Source: Bacteroidetes bacterium CG12_big_fil_rev_8_21_14_0_65_60_17 (GTDB lineage: Bacteria > Bacteroidota > Rhodothermia > Rhodothermales > UBA10348). Taken from it: a stretch of DNA of 64,000 nucleotides. The stretch spans positions 62,001 through 126,000 of the forward strand of contig PCUY01000031.1 in the NCBI GenBank assembly GCA_002787815.1, given 5' to 3'. The translations under genes were made by a program, and so were the position numbers. The notes below the pieces were generated by a model, which worked only from the letters and a program-made list of their open reading frames with translations, ran no database searches and had not been told where the DNA came from. Positions 19,714 to 27,245 of this stretch are shown in pieces; within the stretch, counting starts at the first letter, position 1; each line of letters begins with the position of its first letter.

Positions 19714-20739
19714 ATGGCCAAGGAAAAAACCCGTATTACGATATATGATGTGGCCAACCACGCGCATGTGGCCATATCCACCGTATCGCGCGTACTCAAC
19801 CAGTCTCCGGAAGTATCTCCTGCCACGCGAAACCGGGTCGAACGTGCCATTGCCGAGCTGCAGTACCGGCCGGACCGGACCGCGCGCTCACTGGCGCAAC
19901 AGGAATACAATACGCTTGCCGTTGCGCTGCCGTCGTTCACGGCTCCTTTCCAGAACGAACTGCTCAAGGGAATCCGGACGTGCATTCGCGAGCATGCCCT
20001 CGACCTGCTCATTTGTGACCTGGGGTCATCGAACCACGACCGCGCACTCCTGGATTTCCTGAAACGTGGTGCCGTCCAGGGCATGCTCATAGGTGGCATG
20101 CAGATCAGCCCCCAGGTGCGGACTACCCTGCAGTCCCTTCATGCTCCCACGGCAGTAATCGGAGATCTGTGCGAGGGAGTGGACAGTTATGCATGGGATG
20201 ATACGACAGGGGCATCTGCCGCTGTGGACCATCTGATTGATCAGGGTCATCGGCACATTGCCATGATCCGTTCTGCTGCGCGGAGCACATTGCAGGAAGC
20301 GCGGGCCGAAGGCTACAGGATGGCCCTGACGCGGGCCCGCATTCCTGTAGATGACGACCGCATTCTGGCCGGACGTATTGAGAAGCACGGTGGATTCAGT
20401 GAGGAGGATGGCTACGACGCCATGACGCAGATCATGGAGCGCTTTCCGCAGGTCACGGCTGTTTTTGCGAGTAGCGACGTGCAGGCCATAGGTGCCCTGT
20501 CCGCACTTGCAGATTCGGGACGAAGAGCACCCGATGATATGGCCGTTGTCGGGTACGACGACATCAAGACGAGTCGGTTCATCGGTCTCACCTCCGTGAG
20601 CCAGTACATGCAGCAAACCGCGCTCGAAGCCACGCGACGATTGCTTGCGCGCATCGAAGGGTCGGAAACGTCCGCGCCCATTCGACGAACAATGACACCC
20701 GAATTACAGATCCGGCATTCCTCGGACAGACCATTATGA
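19714..20739 (+). CDS. LacI-family transcriptional regulator
   Basis: A 341-aa LacI/GalR regulator. The N-terminal HTH (TIYDVANHAHVAISTVSRVLN) and hinge region (RPDRTARSLAQQ) are followed by a periplasmic-binding-protein-like effector domain (e.g. GMLIGGMQISPQV, VFASSDVQAIGAL, VVGYDDIKTSRFI). The ORF track opens at 19534; the ATG at 19714 matches the family start. It overlaps purC by 4 bp (ATGA). That makes it the upstream partner in a purC operon, and a purine role (as for E. coli PurR, also LacI-family) is an attractive but unproven inference. Confidence 0.93.
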   Translation: MAKEKTRITIYDVANHAHVAISTVSRVLNQSPEVSPATRNRVERAIAELQYRPDRTARSLAQQEYNTLAVALPSFTAPFQNELLKGIRTCIREHALDLLICDLGSSNHDRALLDFLKRGAVQGMLIGGMQISPQVRTTLQSLHAPTAVIGDLCEGVDSYAWDDTTGASAAVDHLIDQGHRHIAMIRSAARSTLQEARAEGYRMALTRARIPVDDDRILAGRIEKHGGFSEEDGYDAMTQIMERFPQVTAVFASSDVQAIGALSALADSGRRAPDDMAVVGYDDIKTSRFIGLTSVSQYMQQTALEATRRLLARIEGSETSAPIRRTMTPELQIRHSSDRPL

Positions 20740-21725
20740 CAACACGGGGAGTAATCCGCGCCCAACTCGATCACACCGTGCAGGAAACACACTTCCAGCA
20801 CCTGGGAATGAGATTCAAAGGCAAGGTGCGTGACACCTATCGCACGGGAGACGTCCTCATCCTTGTAACGACCGATCGGATCAGCGCGTTTGATCATGTG
20901 TTACGTCAGGGTATTCCCTTCAAGGGTCAGGTGCTCAATCAGTTGGCGGCATGGTTCTTCGAGCAGACATCCGATGTCTGTCCGAATCATGTGATTTCAG
21001 TGCCCGATCCGAACATTACTGTTGCAGATCGATGTCACGCTGTTCCGGTCGAATTCGTGGTGCGCGGATACCTGGCCGGACACGCATGGCGTCTGTATCG
21101 GGATGGGCATCGCACACTCTGCGGCAAAGTGCTTCCCGATGGCCTCTCCCAGAACAGCCGTCTCCCCGAACCGATTCTGACGCCAGCCACCAAAGCCCTG
21201 GCCGGCCATGATGAAGACACAACCCGGGAAGACGTGGTTGCACAGGGTATCCTGTCCGGAGCTGACTTTGACCACCTTGAGTCCATGGCCCTGACGCTCT
21301 TTGAACGTGGCAGTGAAGTAGCCAACGAACGCGGCCTGATCCTGGTCGATACGAAGTACGAATTCGGGCGGTACCACGATGGCACATACCGTGTCATCGA
21401 CGAAATACATACTCCCGATTCGTCCCGCTACTTTTACAGCGATACATACGAAGAATCGCTGTCACAGAATGCGCCGCAACGACAACTGTCCAAGGAGTTC
21501 GTGCGCGAATGGCTGATGGAACACGGTTTCCAGGGGCGTGATGGCGAACGGTTGCCTGACCTCTCAGACGAGTTCAGAATAGACGTCGCTGCCCGGTACA
21601 TGGAATTATTCGATCGCCTTACAGGGACGCGCTTTGTCCCGGATACCACACACGAACCTATTGCCAGGATGCAGCGTGCCCTGGCCGGTGTTGGCGATCT
21701 TGACCGCGCCTCCCGACAGCAGTGA
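20736..21725 (+). CDS. purC: Phosphoribosylaminoimidazole-succinocarboxamide synthase
   Basis: A 329-aa SAICAR synthetase of purine biosynthesis, ligating aspartate to CAIR. Characteristic stretches are FKGKVRDTYRTGD, LVTTDRISAFDHV, CHAVPVEFVVRGYLAG and ILVDTKYEFG. The length suits the longer SAICAR synthetase subgroup. Translation is coupled to the LacI regulator (ATGA overlap). No other pur gene is nearby. The stop lies 10 bp from the convergent moaE. Confidence 0.95.
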   Translation: MTTRGVIRAQLDHTVQETHFQHLGMRFKGKVRDTYRTGDVLILVTTDRISAFDHVLRQGIPFKGQVLNQLAAWFFEQTSDVCPNHVISVPDPNITVADRCHAVPVEFVVRGYLAGHAWRLYRDGHRTLCGKVLPDGLSQNSRLPEPILTPATKALAGHDEDTTREDVVAQGILSGADFDHLESMALTLFERGSEVANERGLILVDTKYEFGRYHDGTYRVIDEIHTPDSSRYFYSDTYEESLSQNAPQRQLSKEFVREWLMEHGFQGRDGERLPDLSDEFRIDVAARYMELFDRLTGTRFVPDTTHEPIARMQRALAGVGDLDRASRQQ

Positions 21726-21735
21726 GGCCCTCTGC

Positions 21736-22182
21736 CTACCAGGATCCGGGCACCCACGAAGTCGCGCCATCGCGAAAGCGTTCCCTCTTCCAAATGGGCA
21801 CGCGTCTCTTGAGCGTATCGATAAGCCAATAGCAGGCATCGAATGCCTCTTCGCGGTGCGCCGTGGCTACTCCTATGAGTACGCTGGTTTCCGACACGGG
21901 TACATTTCCGAGACGATGCCAGATGAATGCCCGCAATACGGGCCACTGCCTGGCGGCCTCGGCAAGCAGGCGTTCACACTCTGCCTCCGCAAGGGGAACA
22001 TGTGCCTCATAAAACAGGGAAACGGTTTCCCTGTCTCCGGTAATGCGCCGGGTTGTCCCCGCAAAGAGAACGTTTCCCCCTCCTTCTGCCTGGGACAGGA
22101 ACGCCATGGCTTCATCCATGGTCGGTATGGCATCGCCAATGCGGACATCGAATGTGACCGGGTCCCTCGCAGGCGTACTCAT
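21736..22182 (-). CDS. moaE: Molybdopterin synthase catalytic subunit
   Basis: A 148-aa MoaE. The family core is intact: VLFAGTTR, the HRLGNVPVSETSVLIGVATAHREEAF stretch and the lysine-rich active-site segment LKRRVPIWKRERF, ending WVPGSW. With MoaD it inserts dithiolene sulfur into precursor Z (cPMP). Its ATG overlaps the moaD stop (ATGA), giving a moaDE pair. No other molybdenum cofactor gene lies in the window. Confidence 0.95.
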   Translation of the reverse strand: MSTPARDPVTFDVRIGDAIPTMDEAMAFLSQAEGGGNVLFAGTTRRITGDRETVSLFYEAHVPLAEAECERLLAEAARQWPVLRAFIWHRLGNVPVSETSVLIGVATAHREEAFDACYWLIDTLKRRVPIWKRERFRDGATSWVPGSW

Positions 22183-22424
22183 CCACCACTCACCGGGGTC
22201 AGAAGGGCCAATTCGTCCAAGTCAGACAGCTCATGCGCAGCATCCACAAATGAGGTTCCCACGGCGTAGCGCAGGGATGACCTCACGTTGGCAACAGCTG
22301 CGTGACGGGCGGCGACGTTGTCCACCACGTCCCGTACGATTGCTCCGTCGGCTACTTCCACAGACTCTGATTCACAGCCGAGCGTGGATCGAAGATGGGA
22401 AAAATATCGGATGGTGACACGCAT
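22179..22424 (-). CDS. moaD: Molybdopterin synthase sulfur-carrier subunit
   Basis: An 81-aa ubiquitin-fold protein ending in the required Gly-Gly (TPVSGG), the residue thiocarboxylated to carry sulfur to MoaE. The N-terminus MRVTIRYFSHLRSTLG matches the family (normally xVxVxYFAxLRE). It is directly upstream of and overlapping moaE, and about 15 bp downstream of the peroxiredoxin stop. Confidence 0.93.
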   Translation of the reverse strand: MRVTIRYFSHLRSTLGCESESVEVADGAIVRDVVDNVAARHAAVANVRSSLRYAVGTSFVDAAHELSDLDELALLTPVSGG

Positions 22425-22439
22425 GCGCCCGGTGCCTTT

Positions 22440-22898
22440 TCAGAGTGCTTTGACGACTTCTTTCACGGCATCCAGATCAGGCATTCCTCCCGCATTTTCC
22501 AGGACTTCGACATGGGCAACGGTCCCGTCCCGGTCAATGACGAATGCAGCCCGCTTGGAGATCCGATCCAACTTCATGGAAGTAAAGTCACGGTCATATT
22601 TACAACCGTAGGCTGCCGCCACGTCAGCATCATGGTCGCTGAGCAGATCGAACCGGAAGCCGTTCGCGTCGGAAAAAGCTTTGAGAGCAAAAGGCGAATC
22701 GGTGGAAATACCACGTACAATGGCACTTCCGTAGGCTTCCAGCTCATTGCTGACCGTGTTCAACTCTGTAGTACACACACTTGTGAATGCACCGGGGAAA
22801 AACAGGAGCACGACGGGCTTTTCCTGGAGGGAAAGCTGAAATGGTTCGGTTTTGTCCGAGTAAAGCAGAAAATCAGGGGCCTTGTCTCCTTTCTTCAT
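22440..22898 (-). CDS. Peroxiredoxin (AhpC/TSA superfamily, AhpE/Bcp-like)
   Basis: A 152-aa thiol peroxidase. The peroxidatic cysteine is in FFPGAFTSVCTTEL. A second cysteine occurs in AYGCKYD and could act in resolution. The segment FAVIDRDGTVAH-like AAFVIDRDGTVAHVEV is typical. It lies 3 bp after the LolC/E-like permease gene, so it is probably co-transcribed with it and possibly with moaDE. Confidence 0.93.
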   Translation of the reverse strand: MKKGDKAPDFLLYSDKTEPFQLSLQEKPVVLLFFPGAFTSVCTTELNTVSNELEAYGSAIVRGISTDSPFALKAFSDANGFRFDLLSDHDADVAAAYGCKYDRDFTSMKLDRISKRAAFVIDRDGTVAHVEVLENAGGMPDLDAVKEVVKAL

Positions 22899-22901
22899 GG
22901 T

Positions 22902-24125
22902 TCAATGCTGTAAATGAATGGCGCGGATGGGATCTATTCTGGATGCGTATCGGGCCGGCACAAAAGCAGCCCCGGTACAGAGCACACATGTTACCAGTGG
23001 CACAAGGGCGAAGTCAAGTAGCGAAAGCGCAATCGGCGCCTCTTTCATGTAGTAAGCCTCCGGCGGCAGGGGAATGATGCTATATTGGATCTGAATGAGA
23101 GCAAACACCATGGCAATCACTGCACCCAGGATGGATCCTGTCAGACCTATTCCAAGACCCACCCTGGTGAATGTTGCCGTCATGTCACTGCCCCGTGCGC
23201 CCATTCCCATGAGCACGCCGATATCAGCGCGTTTTTCCAGAATCACCATGAGTAGCGTCCCAATCACGTTCACCGCGGCAACGAGTACGATGATGGAAAT
23301 GACAAGGGGAATAATGCTCTGCTGAAGGCGAACCCAGGCGAACAGACTGCGATATACTTCACTGATGGGCCGGGCCATCGCTGGAAACGGCAATTCTTCA
23401 TCGAGCAGGGATGCGATGCGCTCATAGTCCTCTCCTTCCTTCACGCGGACATCTATCCGGGTAGCCTGGTCCTCCTCATACCCTACAAGCTGCCGGGCGC
23501 GCCCGATCTCCGTGAAAAGATAAAGCTCATCAAAATCAGCCAGGGAAGACTCATACACGCCGGCGATGGTGAATTGCGCGACGCGCGGCATTCCACGCAT
23601 ACCGTCTGGAGGGACAGAAAAAAGAGTCACCGTATCTCCCGGCACCAATTGCAGTTTCCGTGCCAGGGATGCGCCCATGAATACGTCGTCACGAGACAGA
23701 TTTGACGACTCCGTCTCCATGGTCAGCACAACATAGGGCGGCAGGCGCTCCGTCCCCCAGATGGCAGCACCCTCTACCCGCTTGTCGCCCGTTCGAAGCA
23801 GCACGAACTCCTGGACGACATGGGCTGTACTGACCACGCCGGGTTGTGCCTGTGCAATTCGGACATAGGTTTCGGCATCGGAAAGCGGCGCATCGCGCAG
23901 GCTTTCGATCTGGATCTGTGCACCGAAACCAACAATTTTCCGGGTTATCTCCTGGCTGAATCCGCGGACGATGGCGAGAGACAGAATAAGTGTGGCAACG
24001 CCTACAGCGACTCCGCCTATAGCGATCCTGATGACAAGACGAAGGAATCGACGCCCTTCGGAGCGACCTTCAGCTCCCCGGAGGTATCTCCATGCCAGAA
24101 AAGTCTGCAACGATTGTTTTGCCAT
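22902..24125 (-). CDS. ABC transporter permease, LolC/LolE (FtsX/MacB_PCD) family
   Basis: A 407-aa inner-membrane permease with the LolC/E layout. The N-terminal cytoplasmic stretch is WRYLRGAEGRSEGRRFL, followed by a first TM helix (IAIGGVAVGVATLILSLAIVRGF). A ~200-residue periplasmic core comes next, then three C-terminal TM helices ending YASRIDPIRAIHLQH. LolCDE extracts lipoproteins for outer-membrane delivery. No LolD ATPase is adjacent, so another FtsX-type role is possible. The ATG at 24125 is preferred over the ORF start at 24143. Confidence 0.88.
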   Translation of the reverse strand: MAKQSLQTFLAWRYLRGAEGRSEGRRFLRLVIRIAIGGVAVGVATLILSLAIVRGFSQEITRKIVGFGAQIQIESLRDAPLSDAETYVRIAQAQPGVVSTAHVVQEFVLLRTGDKRVEGAAIWGTERLPPYVVLTMETESSNLSRDDVFMGASLARKLQLVPGDTVTLFSVPPDGMRGMPRVAQFTIAGVYESSLADFDELYLFTEIGRARQLVGYEEDQATRIDVRVKEGEDYERIASLLDEELPFPAMARPISEVYRSLFAWVRLQQSIIPLVISIIVLVAAVNVIGTLLMVILEKRADIGVLMGMGARGSDMTATFTRVGLGIGLTGSILGAVIAMVFALIQIQYSIIPLPPEAYYMKEAPIALSLLDFALVPLVTCVLCTGAAFVPARYASRIDPIRAIHLQH

Positions 24126-24189
24126 GTGCTGTTGACGACGCAACGGGCATTCGGATCCTTGCTACCGCACATAGCCAGACGAGAGCCTG

Positions 24190-26976
24190 TCACATGGCGT
24201 GCGCGTTGGACGACGGGATATGCGTGAAGTGGTAGGCCATCCATGGCCCACTCAACTGCATTTCCACTCCCAAGTCATCGTATTCGGCGGCGATGGCAGA
24301 AACCGCTGCCTTGAACTCCGCTTCCCTCGCCTCGGAAACCAGGTAGCTCGCATTCAACACGACGCGTCGCGTGGCATCGGAATTGGCCGGCACGTTTTTC
24401 AGGAGTCCTTCCGACGCTACACCGAGAAGGCGAGAGTGCGTGTTTCCGACAATATTCTGAATGATTGTCACCAACTGGGACTCGTCCGGTGCATCGGCAG
24501 TCAGCTTAAGTTCTTCCCTGATGAAACCCGCTACTCCGTGTGTCATGTCATTGAGTGAGGCATCTATCCGGGCATCGGATGCCATGAAGTGTTCCCGGAG
24601 TGCGTGCATATCCACCTGCATTCGCAGACTGAATTCCTTCCTGTTGGACAGTCTCGAGAGCGCATCCCGGAACGCTTCGTGCCTTTCGGCAAGAAAGTCA
24701 TCCAGATCGACAGCACGCTCAAAGACTTCACCAAACGGCAGGGGCACGAGTGAATCGACACCGGGAAGTGCACTCAGGATATTGGCGTGCTTCGCCACCT
24801 GCTGCTTCGTCCAGGCAGCGTCAGTCATGGCGTGACGGAGGGCGTCGTCACCATACGTGGACACCGGAACACGTGACATCACAGCGCACAGGTCCTCCCA
24901 GGTATGGAATTCCAGTCTGGTTCCGGGAGCCAGTCCCTCAATGCTTTCAATGGCATCGGTGTCCAACGCGTCGATATCCAATATGCCGTATACGTACAGG
25001 AGCGTGCGCTTGGCGTCCTCCGTTTCTGGCACGGCCGCATCTGGCATGCCGGGTGCTTCAGTGTGGGCACCGTCACCCGCCGTCAACAGCTCCGAAACAG
25101 ACCAGGGCTTTTCCGCCCCCTCATCCGCGTTTTCGCAGCTCTCGTTCTCGTGGTCCTCATCCATGTCTGATAGTGTTGTCCACGACATGGACGCCGAACC
25201 GGTATCAAGAACGGCCGTCATGGCATTTCTTAGCAGTGACATGTCGTCGCCCGTTGCGCTCTTTTCAGCAGATTGACCCAACGAACGCAGCGTGTCGGCG
25301 ATGACCGTCGCCAGAATCCGTTCCCGGAGGGAACTGGCTACCTGACCAATTTCAGGGGCATCGCCAGGAACATGCACCATGGCTTCGGTAACTGACGTCT
25401 TCACGTCCGAGACCGCGCGAAGAACTCTCTCGGCAACTTCTCTCAATACGTTGTCCTGCAATGCCTCTGTCACGTCAAAGATTGTCTGTGACTCGAGGTC
25501 AATGCGCTCCCATGCCTCGCGCGTTGCGCGATCTGTGTCGGATAGATCCTCTTCAGCATGGCGGGCGATCTCATTGAAGAGCATGGACAGAAGGGCGGTA
25601 CGCGCCGCATCCATTTCCGGCGCCGCGTCCAGGATGTCGCGCGCAGAACGGGCCACCTCGTCACTCTTCGACAGGCGCTCATGTGCCTGCGTGCTGACCT
25701 CTTCAACGAGCATTCTCTCAAGCATGTCCGCGGCCTGCTCCACACCGGGCAGTGACTCGGCCATGCGTGTTCTGGCCTCGGACGACAGCTTCTCCACATG
25801 CAGGAGACGGCCTTCTGCTTCGGCTATGACCTCTGCCACGATCAGTGACATGGTTGCTTTCAGAATGCGCTGGACATCGTGTGCATCCGTCGGGATGGAG
25901 TCGGCCGCCCGAGCAGCGATCGCATCCGTGTCGACCAGTTGCTCTTCTGCCAACCCTGATACGATTTCAATGAGTCGTTCGCGTGTTGCTGATACGGCAC
26001 TTGCCAGACTCTCACCGCTCTCGTCGACAACGCGCTCGGCCGCTGCTTTACCAAGCGTGTCGGGTACACGCAATACGTTGCGCAATTCCGATTCAATGTG
26101 CTGAGTCAGACTCTCTTTCGCCGCCGCTACTGCCGGCTCCAGCTCAGGATCGGATGCGGATATCCAAAGCTCGGCATCGGTAGCCAGTTCGTCCCGGTTG
26201 CCCAGTGAGCGCGCCGTCCTCCTGGCGATATCCTGAATGATGCGCGTGCGCAGAATGGTCGTGGCGGCAATGATATCATCCTGGTCGAATGTGACCAGTG
26301 CGCGGGCTTCCTTCGAGAGCCGGTCCGCATCTCCCAGGCCATCAACAGTCCGGTCTGCAATGCGTTGAACCAGCGCCGTACGAACATCCGAAGCAATGCT
26401 GTCGACGACATCCGAACGGGAAATCACGGACGACAAGGACTCGGCGAGAACCTCATCACGGCTTTCGCTGCCCGCGTCCAGCATATGCGCTGACAGTTCG
26501 GACACGCGCGACGAGATGGCCGTTTTTACCGCAGACGAAATATCCAACCCCTCAAGGGAAGCTTGTACGTTTTCCCGGATGAAGACCTCCATCTGGGCAC
26601 GAGACTGTTCCTCGATTCGCGTCCTGACAAGAGATATCACCTCCTCTCCCAGTGCGAATTCAGGCGCTGTGGCCTCCAGACTGTCCGCAACGATGGCTTC
26701 CATGTCAATACCTGCCCAGGATGCTTCACATTCGGACCGGACCATGTCGCGAACGCGCTCTTCGGTTTCAGCGTGAACAGCACCTTTTTTGGCCTGCACA
26801 AGTGCGCGGACCCTTTCGCGGGCAGGCCCAAGGTCGAGCGAAATCTCGCTGATCTGCCTGTCTATCTGCTGCTGACTGTCGGCAGCCAGTTCCTCCACAG
26901 CCTGTTGCATGAGGGTGCGTAGGAGCTGCTGCTTGACAGCTGCGCGGGCTTCGTCCATCTGTGGTTGCTGGTTCAT
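24190..26976 (-). CDS. Giant GvpL/GvpF-domain protein with N-terminal 44-residue helical repeat array
   Basis: A 928-aa protein; the ATG at 26976 (MNQQPQMDEARAAVKQQ) is preferred over the ORF start at 27021. Residues ~657-928 match the gas-vesicle GvpL/GvpF family: LLYVYGILDIDAL at the start, LVPLPFGEVFE in the middle, LNASYLVSEAREAEF and a final LSGPWMAYHF. Known GvpF/L proteins are about 200-280 aa, so this one is more than three times too long. The extra N-terminus is helical and acidic, with about nine tandem ~44-residue repeats (residues ~175-570), then a Ser/Asp/Glu-rich linker. There is no signal peptide or TM helix, so it is presumably cytoplasmic. No gvpA or other gvp gene is in the window. 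Function is unknown; it might be a gas-vesicle scaffold or an unrelated use of the domain. Confidence 0.85.
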   Translation of the reverse strand: MNQQPQMDEARAAVKQQLLRTLMQQAVEELAADSQQQIDRQISEISLDLGPARERVRALVQAKKGAVHAETEERVRDMVRSECEASWAGIDMEAIVADSLEATAPEFALGEEVISLVRTRIEEQSRAQMEVFIRENVQASLEGLDISSAVKTAISSRVSELSAHMLDAGSESRDEVLAESLSSVISRSDVVDSIASDVRTALVQRIADRTVDGLGDADRLSKEARALVTFDQDDIIAATTILRTRIIQDIARRTARSLGNRDELATDAELWISASDPELEPAVAAAKESLTQHIESELRNVLRVPDTLGKAAAERVVDESGESLASAVSATRERLIEIVSGLAEEQLVDTDAIAARAADSIPTDAHDVQRILKATMSLIVAEVIAEAEGRLLHVEKLSSEARTRMAESLPGVEQAADMLERMLVEEVSTQAHERLSKSDEVARSARDILDAAPEMDAARTALLSMLFNEIARHAEEDLSDTDRATREAWERIDLESQTIFDVTEALQDNVLREVAERVLRAVSDVKTSVTEAMVHVPGDAPEIGQVASSLRERILATVIADTLRSLGQSAEKSATGDDMSLLRNAMTAVLDTGSASMSWTTLSDMDEDHENESCENADEGAEKPWSVSELLTAGDGAHTEAPGMPDAAVPETEDAKRTLLYVYGILDIDALDTDAIESIEGLAPGTRLEFHTWEDLCAVMSRVPVSTYGDDALRHAMTDAAWTKQQVAKHANILSALPGVDSLVPLPFGEVFERAVDLDDFLAERHEAFRDALSRLSNRKEFSLRMQVDMHALREHFMASDARIDASLNDMTHGVAGFIREELKLTADAPDESQLVTIIQNIVGNTHSRLLGVASEGLLKNVPANSDATRRVVLNASYLVSEAREAEFKAAVSAIAAEYDDLGVEMQLSGPWMAYHFTHIPSSNAHAM
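25267..26454 (-). repeat. Nine tandem ~132-bp (44-residue) coding repeats in the GvpL/F fusion gene
   Basis: Read as protein, the region divides into nine units of 43-45 residues with the loose pattern [x]LsxeAr..., a middle helix with Leu-Arg, then an Ile-Ala-rich helix ending in Leu and a polar turn closed by Asp/Glu. Unit starts include EVLAES, RLSKEA, ELATDA, TLGKAA, AIAARA, KLSSEA, EVARSA, RATREA and TSVTEA. Two more degenerate units may precede them. Sequence identity between units is low, so the array is old or under structural selection rather than a recent duplication. Confidence 0.75.
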
Positions 26977-27058
26977 GTCAGCGCGTGTTGTATTCGGTTT
27001 GTCGAATGAACGCGCGTGCAAGTCCTGTGCCGTATCGAAAATGGCTCTTTAACCACCG

Positions 27059-27093
27059 TTTCCGGCCACATTCGCAATGACTGGTGCCGGAAA
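27059..27093. promoter_or_regulatory. Inverted repeat in the gvpL/F-like / pruA divergent spacer
   Basis: The 8-bp arms TTTCCGGC and GCCGGAAA are separated by 19 nt, within the 269-bp spacer between the two divergent genes. No T-run follows. This is compatible with an operator or a structured leader; nothing identifies the binding protein. Confidence 0.3.
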
Positions 27094-27245
27094 TCTTGCC
27101 CGCTCGAGGAAAAATATTCCGTCCCTTGGCACCGGGCTCGAAGGACCAATGCTCTGCCGTTGGAAGTTTGAATGAAAGCCTGTAAGACGCTTTCTGTACG
27201 TGTTACATTGCAGTCTCGAGCGTATCCATGCAATATCCAATGGCC

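Noticed and set aside
25267-26454. Regular ~132-bp spacing considered as a CRISPR array or DNA satellite
   Set aside because: The period is only visible at protein level; the DNA units are not identical and lie inside one long open frame.
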